A stretch of 64,000 bases of DNA. Source: Phorcus lineatus. Its lineage: Eukaryota; Mollusca; Gastropoda; Trochida; Trochidae. A program made the translations under genes and the position numbers. The DNA is taken from contig OV121087.1 in the NCBI GenBank assembly GCA_921293015.1, forward strand, positions 7,514,501 to 7,578,500, in the 5' to 3' direction. A model generated the notes under the pieces. It did no database searches, was not told the origin of the DNA, and saw nothing but the letters and a program-made list of their open reading frames with translations. Below, piece by piece: positions 42,001-50,197 of this stretch (position 1 is the first letter of the stretch; the number at the start of each line of letters is the position of its first letter).

Positions 42001-42808
42001 AGAGTGAGTTTCTTTCGCCCTTTCTAATGATCTTTATTCTTATATTACTTATAAGAAATTCACAAAGAGGTTTCATCCTTTTGAATAAAATGTTCAAATA
42101 CTCTCAAGGAATTAATTGGGTTCATTTAACCCAGTGTAACAAATTCATTTAACTTCTGATCCTGTTTAGTTCCAGACAGATCTCACTTCCTCTTGTCGGT
42201 TTGCAGATAACATTCTTGTATTTACAAAAAATCTCCAAAAGGCATCAAAATACTAAAAATGTTAAGTCAATCAAAATTAATTTATAGATATAGAAAAGAC
42301 AGAGTTAGATTACATTATGATGTATTGTCACATGTTCCCAATCCCCCTGCACTTTGAGCAGGATATTTAGCCTGGAAAAGTGTGATATAAGTGTTCATAT
42401 TATTATTATTTATTATTATTATCGTTATAGATAATGAAAATGATTTTTACGTACCTTTGAAGAATCTTAGTCACATTTTAAATTGCATTTAGTTTATGAT
42501 TTTAGATTTAAAAACTTTTTGAGCAATACCATCAAGGGGATGTAGCATGTTTATTTGCTAGTCATACTTAATAGAATTTGCCATTTACAGTACATGATTA
42601 TGTACTTCACATTAACTGTAGACTGCAGAACATCTCAATACATGACCCAATTATCGGTAGGCATTATAAAATGTGCCCCAATTAATCATGCCACAGCCCT
42701 TTTAAGAAGTTTCCCGACTCTTTGATGTTTCAGTCACACTTGATGCACACCCAGGGTACGTGGGATTCATTCAGGGCCTGTGTGAGGAACGAGATGAAGA
42801 GTAACTGA
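6048..42808 (+). CDS. MICU3: MICU3-like mitochondrial calcium uptake regulator (3' part, 8 exons)
   Basis: This gene encodes a regulator of the mitochondrial calcium uniporter that senses Ca2+ in the intermembrane space. The coding exons are 6048-6095, 30105-30187, 38432-38488, 39950-40041, 40350-40527, 40897-41005, 41846-42003 and 42734-42808. All have AG/GT borders and their phases join without a shift, giving 265 full codons plus a split codon at the left edge. EF-hand 1 has the loop DTDGNQIVDKKE and EF-hand 2 has DSDGDGHLSSPE; both carry all calcium ligands. The stretch GMNTISEVDFAHILLRYT and the start ISYTEYLFLLC resemble human MICU3 more than MICU1 or MICU2, as I remember those families. 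The targeting peptide and N-terminal domain must lie upstream of the window. The linker between EF-hand 1 and DTTLLYHFFGK is shorter than in human MICU3, so an exon between 30188 and 39949 may be missed. The family is near certain; the MICU3 subtype is likely. Confidence 0.9.
8108..8131. repeat. (CT)n microsatellite
   Basis: About 12 CT dinucleotides in a row inside the MICU3 intron. Confidence 0.9.
8188..8645. repeat. three diverged copies of a short interspersed motif
   Basis: Copies near 8188-8252, 8326-8390 and 8590-8645 share the order TTTATTTGA, then ATTCAaccCTGaAATGagt. Divergence is high. It is probably an old local duplication or transposon relic. Confidence 0.45.
11541..11813. repeat. 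32-33-bp tandem repeat, about 8 copies
   Basis: The unit is gaatcttgcatacatatact followed by ttccttacagaat. The last copies degrade into AT-rich sequence. Because the unit is often 33 bp, frames on both strands stay open and give repetitive short ORFs. I regard these as non-coding. Confidence 0.85.
16983..17016. repeat. (TCTG)n microsatellite
   Basis: Seven to eight tandem TCTG/TGTC tetramers in the MICU3 intron. Confidence 0.9.
19209..19366. repeat. two 40-bp direct repeats with homeodomain-type core
   Basis: Copies at about 19209-19250 and 19326-19366 share ataatcacac, then aatctat and ggtaattaggtaagtaa. They are 117 bp apart. The TAATTA core may be a homeodomain site. Confidence 0.6.
20239..20271 (+). 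CDS. possible alternative 33-nt MICU3 microexon
   Basis: A good acceptor (gtttgtatttag) and donor (G|gtaagc) bracket 33 nt with no stop codon. Its phases match both neighbours: it accepts one base from the 6048 exon and hands one base to the 30105 exon. Inclusion would replace Lys with S-GKIVPSVGEK-E immediately before EF-hand 1, adding 11 residues. It lies alone inside a 24-kb intron. Vertebrate MICU1 is known to have a short muscle-specific alternative exon, so such an exon is plausible in this family. A chance match of splice sites and phase is possible. Confidence 0.45.
21048..21102. repeat. (TTTTG)n plus poly-T
   Basis: Several TTTTG pentamers run into a run of more than 20 T. This could be the A-rich tail of a retroposed element on the minus strand or simple slippage. 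Confidence 0.85.
25370..25475 (+). mobile_element. SINE fragment (5' body)
   Basis: It has the B-box-like ggttcgtatcc, then ctcggcaactctgtctgcag and ggtgcaatgatacactgaa. These match the same positions in the full SINE that follows at once. It is truncated at both ends. Head-to-tail adjacency suggests insertion of the second copy into or beside the first. Confidence 0.75.
25480..25776 (+). mobile_element. tRNA-derived SINE, near full length
   Basis: The head at 25480-25543 folds like tRNA: GCGGGAT pairs with ATCCCGC, the A-box is TAGCGCAGTGG, the B-box is GGTTCAGATCC, and the anticodon loop CTTCGAA gives anticodon TCG (Arg). A unique body follows, ending ccttaaatcccaattcacct. The body is shared with the copy at 49296-49480. 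It is a retrotransposed element, not a functional tRNA gene. Confidence 0.88.
30105..30187 (+). CDS. MICU3: MICU3 exon, EF-hand 1
   Basis: The exon encodes PRSGFRIAFNMF followed by the 12-residue calcium loop DTDGNQIVDKKE and FLV. The acceptor is tttgttttacag and the donor gtgagt. Asp at loop positions 1, 3 and 9, Asn at 5 and Glu at 12 make it a canonical, binding-competent EF-hand. It ends in phase 0. Confidence 0.93.
32252..32671 (-). CDS. possible antisense ORF for a small secreted cysteine-containing protein
   Basis: This 139-codon ORF lies on the minus strand inside a MICU3 intron, in a locally GC-richer block. The N-terminus (MNKLAIRELFVLVNLTLTQG) resembles a signal peptide. The middle is Ser-rich, and a tetrabasic KRHRR site precedes a segment with Cys, like a prohormone layout. 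Read on the minus strand, a pyrimidine-rich acceptor (ctcacgcag, then ttacag) lies just upstream of the ATG. I recognise no family, and a chance ORF is quite possible. No clear poly(A) signal follows. Confidence 0.22.
   Translation of the reverse strand: MNKLAIRELFVLVNLTLTQGAVGFSLTLCDRELCDKHKSSYPLQKPYSESSSSLNALGGLNTQLTPSPKLDIYQRQGLETQPASNLWDDIKRHRRSCYKTSSRAFQCNGNATLDVLNALGPFDRNLSTSCKYVSTLLNF
35405..35485 (+). CDS. possible alternative 81-nt MICU3 exon
   Basis: A very strong pyrimidine tract with acceptor (cttgtctttcttttcag) opens 27 codons closed by gtatgt, phase 0 at both ends. It therefore fits exactly between the 30105 and 39950 exons. The peptide starts LESFF, the same Lxx(hydrophobic)F pattern as LERVF of the 38432 exon and LQEIF of human MICU3, the exit helix of EF-hand 1. 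This suggests a mutually exclusive alternative to the 38432 exon. It could also be a chance reading frame. Confidence 0.28.
36823..37615. mobile_element. TA-flanked MITE with CGCG-rich inverted ends
   Basis: The ends are TACTGTAAAATCAT and ATGATTTTACAGTA, perfect inverted repeats bounded by TA. Both are followed inward by a TTTCG-GGGG stretch (ATTTCGCGGGGG and, reverse complemented, TTTTCGAGGGG). Inside are many TTCGCGC motifs, a large palindrome at 36836-36918 (aatatttcgcg against cgcgaaatatt), and a perfect 32-bp tandem duplication at about 37409-37472. No transposase frame is seen. TA duplication fits a Tc1/mariner-like non-autonomous element. Confidence 0.75.
38432..38488 (+). CDS. MICU3: MICU3 exon, helix after EF-hand 1
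   Basis: It reads LERVFSKPDAEDGEVRKKE, a charged helix continuing EF-hand 1 and matching the LQEIF helix in human MICU3. The acceptor is attgcag and the donor taken is gtaggt; an earlier GT at 38474 would also keep phase 0. Reading through either donor meets a stop soon after, so the exon must end here. Confidence 0.75.
38489..39949 (+). other. MICU3 intron
   Basis: AT-rich intron. I see no conserved coding sequence, although the protein alignment leaves room for one short exon between the LERVF and DTTLL exons. Confidence 0.7.
39950..40041 (+). CDS. MICU3: MICU3 exon, inter-EF-hand core
   Basis: The exon encodes SIEDKIQDTTLLYHFFGKHG and continues to DDFHR. The FFGK motif is shared across MICU proteins. 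The acceptor is tgttccag and the donor gtgaga. It enters in phase 0 and leaves with two bases that join the next exon to give Arg. Confidence 0.92.
40350..40527 (+). CDS. MICU3: MICU3 exon, central helical lobe
   Basis: The exon encodes FMENLQSEVIELEFLEFSKG and then MNTISEVDFAHILLRYT, one of the best conserved parts of MICU3. The acceptor is tgttccag and the donor gttagc. It ends in phase 0. Confidence 0.95.
40897..41005 (+). CDS. MICU3: MICU3 exon, FLNNLDDF segment
   Basis: The exon encodes GISFQEFKKFCQFLNNLDDF and then SIAMKMYTYAQQPVSQ, a segment conserved in MICU2 and MICU3. The acceptor is tcttgcag and the donor gttggc. It leaves one base that joins AC of the next exon to give Asp. Confidence 0.94.
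41846..42003 (+). CDS. MICU3: MICU3 exon, EF-hand 2
   Basis: The exon encodes DEFQRAVQVCTGF and then the second canonical EF-hand loop DSDGDGHLSSPE, followed by FIAIMKDRLHRGSR. The acceptor is attccag and the donor gtgagt. It ends in phase 0. Confidence 0.96.
42734..42808 (+). CDS. MICU3: MICU3 terminal coding exon
   Basis: It reads SHLMHTQGTWDSFRACVRNE and then MKSN before a TGA stop. The acceptor is gatgtttcag. The W-x-x-F-x-x-C pattern followed by basic residues is the C-terminal helix that in this family contacts the uniporter complex. Confidence 0.9.
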   Translation, partial: SHLMHTQGTWDSFRACVRNEMKSN

Positions 42809-43158
42809 ACCGGAGCGCAGGCTCGGCTTGTGGATCAGCTAGTGTGTGAACACACCTGGGGAGAGATATGAACATCAGATAGATGAACATGTACATTTTG
42901 ACAGGGGATGCATTGATCTTGAAAAGTAGAATTTGAATGACCAGAGCTGCTTGACCAAAACAATCTTTTTATTGCAAGGTTACAGCTGTTGGGTTGGATG
43001 AACTTAGCCTCATGTTATTTCATCGACAGTCCTCATGTTATTTCATCGATAGTCTAATATCTTCTGTCAAAATTCTGTATGTTGACACAGAAATGATGAA
43101 TGGATTGACATTTGTTTGAATATGTCAAGAAAGTGTTAGTGATTGACTGTGTACTTAA

Positions 43159-43164
43159 AATAAA
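43159..43164 (+). promoter_or_regulatory. candidate MICU3 poly(A) signal
   Basis: The first AATAAA after the stop codon, about 350 bp downstream. Other AATAAA copies downstream (for example 44495) are equally possible. Confidence 0.3.
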
Positions 43165-44238
43165 GGTCTAAATTATGTCATTGACAAGCGAGTAATGAAT
43201 GTCATTGACCGATCTTTGGATTTGAAACTTATATATGAAATTACTAAAATGCTTCTACAGCATGCTCTCGAAGGATATAGATAATCTCTGTAGAATGATT
43301 ATCAGTTATGAAATATTTTGATACAAATTTATCGAAGACACCTTATTGTTAGCTTTCTCAAGTTAACATTTTCTGAATTATGCCGTCAGAGGAATCCACA
43401 AAACAATGGACTGCATCAAGATCATGGAGTGATATTGAAAGTGGAGATTCTTACAGGGGTTTGTGACTGCCAAAAGTGAAGTGGAAGGCTTGTATGCTTG
43501 TCAGATGGCTCCAATAGAATCAAATTTGTCATGACACTTGCAACTGACTGTCAAAATTCTCTCCCACTAATATTTCATTTTCTTTGTTTCGACATTTCAA
43601 AATGAAGTATTTCCTTGGGCAAACGACAGTTTTAGATTTTAATCATCCATCATCTCTTCTCCTTGCTGTTTGATAGAATTTTGAAATCAATAACTTGTTG
43701 AAAATTTTTTATGGTTGTTGGATGCTATCCATTAATCAATTTATTGTTATTTGATTATGACAATGAGATAATTATTGACATTTTAATAATTTTCCAAAGT
43801 TGAAATTCTATACTGTACATAAATCCTCAATAGAATAGTTTCTATATGATTGAACCTAACATATCTTGTTAATGTCTTGTTAAATATGTGTTCAACAAAG
43901 TGACTAGCATTTCTTTAATTATATTTAAAATCTTTGATACCAAGTTTTTTAATAAAATGTATCTCCACGTTTTCTACATATGCATGAATAAATTCTGTGA
44001 TACAACAGATTCAGTCTGTGCAATCTATGTACATAGGGGTGAATGTCGACAGGTGTGTGTTCAGATGGTCAGAATTTCTAATTTCTTGATGAAAGAAATT
44101 AACTGTGCATGGTAAAACTGTTCAAATTTATTTGTATTGTTAAAGCTTATCGTTAGATTTAAGAATCTAAAGTTGGAAATTTTTTTTGTAAGATTATGTC
44201 ATAATAATTATTTAAAGAATGGAATTTTTCTTATCAAC

Positions 44239-44350
44239 AAAACCGTTTTCACATATATGAAAACACCAAAACCGTTTTCACATATATGAAAACACCAAAC
44301 CCTTTTCAAATATATGAAAACACCAAACCCTTTTCAAATATATGAAAACA
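44239..44350. repeat. 28-29-bp tandem repeat, 4 copies, self-complementary
   Basis: The unit is aaaaccgttttcacatatat followed by gaaaacacc. Two copies have ccgttttcac and two have cccttttcaa. Within each unit gttttc pairs with gaaaac around an atatat centre, so each can form a hairpin. If the transcript extends this far, it lies in the MICU3 3' UTR. Confidence 0.85.
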
Positions 44351-46340
44351 TGTGTTTATCTCCTTGTGCGATTGAGATTTTGATTTTTGTGTGATTGAGT
44401 TATTGTATGTCCTAAGTTACATCCTAAATTTGTTTTTTTATTTAAGCCTTAGCTTCATGTTTCATGTCAATTTTTTTATATCCTTTTTGAAAAAAATAAA
44501 GCTTCACAATTTGCCGTTACAGCTTTCCTAGCCAAAGTGAACAATTGTTAAGATACTTTCATTTGGGAATTATGTGTATGAACTTTTGTGTGTGTGTTTC
44601 TACTTTTGTCTGCACTGTTCAATGTTTGATTGTCACAGTTTATTACTGCATATAATTTTTCCTTCCAACTCTTTCAGATTACCTTAATAGAAAAATAGAT
44701 CATTCAATTGTGATAATTGTTTTCTTACCTTTACTTATTGTAGATCTGATAAGCATATTTGAATGGCAATTTCTTTTTAATTTCTTGCAATTTCTTTGTC
44801 ACCATAATTATGCTTCACCTCTGCAGTCTTTTTCAGTTTTATTTCATAAGAAATCTGATACTGGTACTTAGGTCACTCAAGAAAATCCTTTTACGAGTTA
44901 AATTGATAAGCCTGAGTTTAACTTATGACATAAAGTGTCAATACTTTACAAAAAGAACTTTTCGAAATTTGGATAAAAGTTCATGTTTTTTAACCAATGC
45001 TATAATTGTAATGCATATAATACACTTGGTTAATGATTCAAACCTCTCCTCTTGGTAAGATAATCTTAATAATGACAAATTGTAATACAAAACTGTAATA
45101 AACACTTTTGCAGAGAAAAATTGTTATTCAAATATTGCATGTTCAGATTTTACATAATGTTATTTTTACAAAAAATAAAATCCATACCTTCAATAAATCT
45201 CCTGTGTTGTATTGGATGACTGACCCAGTGAAGAGGCAGATGACAAGAGAAGAAGATACACATTGTTAAAGTCACTATAGCAGGTGTCCTCAGTTCAAAT
45301 TGGTTATTCTAAGGCATATGAAGGCATATGCACTCAGTTAAGCTTCCAGCAATGAAATACTTATTATGATTCACAATTTACCTGTAATCAAGAAGGAAAA
45401 AGTTCAGACGGCCAAAGTTGGCTTAGAGAATAAACAAATCTAAGGTCAGCCATGGACAAAATGCAAAAATATGGACAGTTTAAAACACCTGAACAAGTAA
45501 TGTGAGCTGCTTTTGAATTTACCTAAACTCTGAACTGAAAACAAAGAATGACATTTTTTTCATACAAACCTTGTTAGTCTATCTAGCCTGGGTCCCTAAT
45601 GGGCGTATAGGATGTCTTCAGGCGTCCATCTGTAGACTTTTGACTATTTCATCTTCTTCCCCAAAACCATTGACTCAGGAAATCAGAAATCTTGTGTATG
45701 GAATCCTTGACTAATGAAGTTTCTAATTTATAGATTTGTTGACCCTGTGGCCCCAGAGCCACCAACATTTTGCAGGTTTGCTGTCAGGTTGAAACTAAAC
45801 ATTTATTATTGTAATGTCACTAGGCCCAAGGCCTCAGTTTATGCTATGAGCCATCTAAAAGTTTGGTACCTTTCTAGAAGGATTGTAAGTACTGAATCAA
45901 ACATGAAAAGCTCACTTCTCCATATAAGGGTGGGTAACGTCACGTCGTATGTGACAATTACTTTTTTATGGATTTGTTGACCTCTTTTGCAATGCCATTT
46001 CTACAAACTCAGCTCTCCTAGGTGCAAGGTAACTCCCAACAAATTTCAGATTTCGGGTTGCAGTAGTTTTGGAGAAGTCTAACATGTGAAAACTTAATGG
46101 TTAAGCTGTGAAAAATGTCAATCTGGCCTTGTAGGCCTGATGAGCTTAACAGACTAATGCCGAAGCAGTTTAAGTTTTCATGTGTAGATGATGTATAGAA
46201 TCTCACCCTCGTATCTTCTATTATCAAATGTATAAACTATCATTGATAAAAGTAGAAAAACATTTGATATTCGTAACTTTTACCACTTGTGCTGATATAT
46301 TTGATGTCAGATGACACTGATTGAGTTTCACTATTTATTC

Positions 46341-46623
46341 ACTTCTAACGCATAATTAGTCAATTACTTAACCCTCTTTAATATTCATATCGTTATTTCT
46401 GATAATTTGATTCCCCAAGGACATAATATTTCGAATGCTTTTCTATCTTTACGATTTTCTTTGCTCAGTATTACGCATGTCCTAATTAGTTGTCATTTAA
46501 TTGATGACCTCTCATCATGAGTAACATCTAATTAATGATGTTCAGTAAGCATATATTGGAATGTGCATTTAAACACCTGCCTACCTGGTAGGTAAACGGT
46601 TGTGTATATCATACGCAAAGAGG
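46341..46623 (+). promoter_or_regulatory. putative promoter region of the Ly6 gene
   Basis: Clustered homeodomain-type cores occur: cataattagtcaattac near 46350, cctaattag at 46481, atttaattgatg near 46496 and ctaattaatg near 46528. Nearer the start codon are catatattgg and gtgtatatca (weak TATA-like) and a palindrome cctacctggtagg at 46580-46592 beside a CACCTG E-box. There is no experimental support. Confidence 0.35.
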
Positions 46624-46678
46624 ATGAATTCTGCCCGCATCTCGCTGTTGTTTATGTTGGTTATATTTACCCACAAAG
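46624..46678 (+). CDS. Ly6 gene exon 1 (signal peptide)
   Basis: ATG in the context aagaggATGA opens an 18-residue signal peptide and ends with G before gtaaga, phase 1. Confidence 0.88.
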
Positions 46679-49600
46679 GTAAGAATTAAGCAACTGTGTA
46701 TGGCATTTAACCGGATGTATTGTCCTACAGTGGTTAGATATTCGATATCAATTTTATAGTGTGAAGTTGTCGTTACGATTTAAGTTATTGAACCATTTAA
46801 AACAGAGGTTAAGTATTTGATATAAACTTTCAGTGTGAAGTTGACGTCACGATTTAAGTCCTTGAAACATGAAACGGGTTAAGTATTTGATGTCAACTTT
46901 ATAGTGTGAAGTTGTCGTTACGATTTAAGTTATTGAACCATTTAAAACAGAGGTTAAGTATTTGATATAAACTTTCAGTGTGAAGTTGACGTCACGATTT
47001 AAGTCCTTGAAACATGAAACGGGTTAAGTATTTGATGTCAACTTTATAGTGTGAAATTGACGTCACGATTTAAGTCCTTGAAACATTTAAAACGACAGGG
47101 GTTAATTTTTTTTCAAAACGGCTAAAATATGTAATAAGCTTTGTCCTAACATTACTTCTTTGTGTATTTTCGATATTCAAATTCAGTGTGTGTTACGTTG
47201 ATACAGTTATTACGAAGATAAAAGCATTAACATGTATGACTTTTATTTAACTTTCAATTTCGTTCATCTTGTAAATGAAATGTTTTAAAAACTCAAAACT
47301 AATTGTAGACAATATCAAAAGTAACATTCTTTTATTTGTTGATTAAACTATAATGCCTCCAAAAACTTACATAAAATAGGGGAGCAGAGATGTTCCAAAA
47401 GTCACGATTCTATATATGAAAACCCAAACAGTCTCTAGTGCACAACAATGTATCTATGTATTGTGCCTAAGGAGTATGCATGTAATGTTAAATGCATGCA
47501 AAGACTACATACAACTTATCAAAAGAGTGAACGAAGGAAAATGATGACACAAAAGCTCCAACTCGATTAGTTTTAACAGATTGAAGGAATATTCGTACAG
47601 GAGTAAAATGGACATAATTGTAGAACTCTCGCTCTCGCTCATATAGTACACTCTATTCTCAATTGCCTTATGAAACATATTTCAGAAGAATGGTGACAGC
47701 ATTCATCGTTTCAAATTAGGTTCACTGAGTAGAAAAGAAGTCATAAGCCTCCGGTTGTCTGATGTGTCAATCAATCAATCGATCAACCAACCAATGGCAG
47801 ATAATATCCATGTTCTGATAAAACTATTTGAGAAATCCTAAATAGTGACTGATAATTAATTCATATAATTACAGCCTGAAGCTGAGTGCACTGACGGCAA
47901 TAGCATAAGAGTTCTTTCCTTTCCAAGGTCTTAAAGGGTCTGTCCTATCGCCAGTCGGTTAGCCGTTTTTTGTTTTTGTAAATGTCATAAAAATGCTGTA
48001 CTTTTACTAAATTTACAACATTATAAGATTAAACTATATATATGGATAGAATACGATATATATTAACAAATGAATTAAAATAAGACTAATCAACCATGCC
48101 CTGAAATGCTGTACGTAGTAATGCTTTCTACACTCGAAGCGCCGATGAATGGGTTCAGTTCTCATTGTTGGGTTGTTGTTTTTACCGAGTATGAGCTCCT
48201 TTTTATACAGTTGTCAAACCTTAAACAACCAAACATTTTAACCCTCGAAAACATTTCGTTTCAACTGTGTTGTGCTATTAACATATACTAACTAAAATGA
48301 ATAAATAGGAATGTCCCCTTGAATTTCGTTTCCAAAAATACCCCATTAGGGCTGTCCTTTAAACTCATTAAACTAGGCCTGATTCAAGATAAACATCAAT
48401 TTGCATAGAAGGTAGAGGTTGCTTATGGTTGAACATAGAAGAATGTTTTCAATAGATAAACACTATGTCTGTGTTTCTTAAAACAACTCATCATATGTAA
48501 ATCACCCTTACAAGATTTACTATCCAGATCATAAGATTCGGCATGTTTGCTCGACTTGTAAACTTTTCCAATGGAGGAAACACGTGGTTTATTCAAAACT
48601 AATTTAGTTTTTTCCACATGTTATATATTTCATTCAATCTAAAGGAACTAAATTTAACCATATTAACATGCTTCAAGGGAATTGTGTTGTATTCATGTAT
48701 CAGTGACATATATGTATAAATCCTGTATTATACACCTGGAAAAAAGTATTGGAACACCGCATTTTCGTGCAATATCGTCATAGATTTATTAACATTTCAT
48801 TGATAAGGTTAAACCATGACTGTAGTATAAAAAAAAAAAAACTTTTCAGAAATCATTCAGTTTTTAAAAAAAAAATTTAAAAGACGTTTTCTTTGTAAAC
48901 AGACGTATTCCATTATCGAATTTCTGTTGGCGTACAAACAATGATTGATTGGCAGAGGTGTATGTCGACATTTACTGATTAATTTGTGATGGCCCAAAAA
49001 CAGGAGGAAAGCAATGAGCACCAATAATTGAGTCAAAACGTCCCCCTTTTAGTGAACAAGATATTGTAAACTCTACGAGGCCGGTGCATCCATTCCGTTT
49101 TGGTAAAGCATTTTCAGAAGGGCTATGAATATAACTGGGAGTGTAAAGGTGGCTTCCAGAACGTAAGAAAACAAATGTTACTATACTTTCTACCAGGTGT
49201 AGGCCTATATATTTGAAACCAAGATATCTCATCGGTGCGATCCCCAGCTCTACCATTCTTCTTCATGATAATTGTATTTTCCTTTTCTTGTATCCGTGCA
49301 ATGCTACATTGAAATCGCTAGTTCCAGCCACTGATCGCAGGTTTCATCGCAATGTAGTCAAAACAGTGTTGAGGGCTTTCTCCCTGCAATAATACTAGCA
49401 GCCGTTATATAAGTGAAATGATTTTGAAAACGGCTTTAAACCACAACTCACCTCGCCTCACCTCAACTCACTTCACCTCTTTTTCCGTATGCACAGGTCA
49501 CAGCATCAAGTGTTACCAATGTTCGAGTATACACGACACCTGGTGTGGAGACGACTTCCGGCTGATGAAAGATTCGACTGTGGACTGTACGGGCTCATGT

Positions 49601-50197
49601 GTCAAGTACAGAGAGTATGCACATAGTAGGTAGACGTTGTCACATTTAGCCACTTAGTGATCTGCATTGATAGACACTAGTGCGACACCCTTGAATATAA
49701 TTTTCTTCTTCTTTAAAAAAAACTAAAAAGGTGATGATTATGTTTAAATACTCTGTGACTCACCAAAACGTTATTTCGTTGTTTTCTGAAAAACTAAAAT
49801 CCACAGAAAAAGGAAATTCTTTGAACATATTATTAAGAGATAAAAAAACCCTCCAAAGTTATCAGATACACTATTGACCTTTTGACATCTTCTTTTTTGA
49901 AAGTTTTAATGTTCAAATTTATGACTGTACTGTTTAAAGTCAAATGGCCAATAATTCTGTTTTCCATAACTTCTCCCTAACCCAGGTCACGTGGAGGAGC
50001 AGGTGGATGTATCCCGTGGGTGTCAACCGCACCAGGAACCCAGGGAGGAGTGCAGGGTGTCTATTCGAAACCACCACGAAGCCCATTCCTGCTTCTGCAA
50101 CTCCGACTTCTGCAACACTGGGGTACTTTGTAGTCTGTCAGTTCCAATGACTCTGTTGAGCCTGTTCTTCACTGTCTTCATGTGGTGTAGGTTGTAG
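46624..50197 (+). CDS. Ly6/uPAR three-finger protein, probably GPI-anchored (3 exons)
   Basis: Exons 46624-46678, 49497-49625 and 49986-50197 join in phase 1 at both junctions to encode 131 aa. Residues 1-18 are a signal peptide (MNSARISLLFMLVIFTHK). The mature part starts GHSIKCYQCSS and has ten cysteines at 24, 27, 35, 49, 53, 74, 84, 97, 99 and 104, with the last followed by Asn. This is the classic Ly6/uPAR pattern. Residues 108-131 are a hydrophobic tail (VPMTLLSLFFTVFMW) typical of a GPI-attachment signal. It should be an extracellular, membrane-tethered protein; Ly6 proteins often modulate receptors or channels, but the ligand cannot be told. The donor at 49626 (A|gtaggt) was chosen over the one four bases later because only it keeps the frame. 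The gene belongs to a family often expanded in molluscs. Confidence 0.92.
46732..47101. repeat. tandem repeat of alternating 75- and 70-bp units with CRE palindromes
   Basis: Units start with ggttaagtatttgat at 46732, 46807, 46877, 46952 and 47022. Units 1 and 3 and units 2 and 4 are nearly identical, so the true period is 145 bp. TGACGTCA, the full CRE palindrome, occurs at 46842-46849, 46987-46994 and 47058-47065; the other units have tgtcgtta at that place. Confidence 0.92.
48731..49140 (+). pseudogene. decayed Tc1-like transposon, 5' end
   Basis: It starts at a TA with cacctggaaaaaagtattgg, typical of Tc1-type termini as I know them. Further in, a broken frame contains PFSEQDIVN and, after a frameshift at about 49070, LYEAGASIP, resembling the N-terminal helix-turn-helix of Tc1 transposases. 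No catalytic DDE region or right end is seen. It is a dead, truncated copy in the Ly6 intron. Confidence 0.5.
49296..49482 (+). mobile_element. 5'-truncated SINE abutting Ly6 exon 2
   Basis: The body gtgcaatgctaca, cagccactgatcgcaggttt and ctccctgcaataatac matches the SINE at 25480-25776; the tRNA head is missing. The tail is a run of CTCACCTCA-like units ending about 15 bp before the exon 2 acceptor. Confidence 0.88.
49497..49625 (+). CDS. Ly6 gene exon 2 (fingers 1 and 2)
   Basis: Encodes GHSIKCYQCSS to KYREYAH with cysteines 1-5 of the domain. The acceptor is tatgcacag and the donor A|gtaggt, phase 1 to phase 1. Confidence 0.92.
49626..49985 (+). other. Ly6 gene intron 2
   Basis: A 360-bp AT-rich intron with a clear acceptor (ctccctaacccag). 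Nothing else was noticed. Confidence 0.85.
49986..50197 (+). CDS. Ly6 gene exon 3 (finger 3 and GPI signal)
   Basis: Begins HVEEQVDVSRGC, contains cysteines 6-10 ending SCFCNSDFCN, then the hydrophobic tail and a TAG stop. Confidence 0.92.

Larger units (their letters stand above)
40042..42733 (+). other. short 3' introns of MICU3
   Basis: The introns at 40042-40349, 40528-40896, 41006-41845 and 42004-42733 separate the last coding exons (themselves listed). Nothing notable was found other than a short (ATT)n run near 42400. Confidence 0.8.
42809..46340 (+). other. MICU3 3' UTR and intergenic sequence
   Basis: The transcript end is uncertain. AATAAA occurs at 43159-43164 and 44495-44500 and in several later AT-rich stretches; the second is followed by a GT-rich run near 44588. 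A 26-bp duplication (cctcatgttatttcatcga) lies at 43009-43056, a 29-bp tandem repeat at 44239-44350. No gene is recognised. Confidence 0.65.
46679..49496 (+). other. Ly6 gene intron 1
   Basis: A 2.8-kb intron with a five-copy tandem repeat near its start (46732-47101), a Tc1-like relic (48731-49140) and a SINE whose tail runs to the exon 2 acceptor. No exon is seen inside. Confidence 0.8.
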
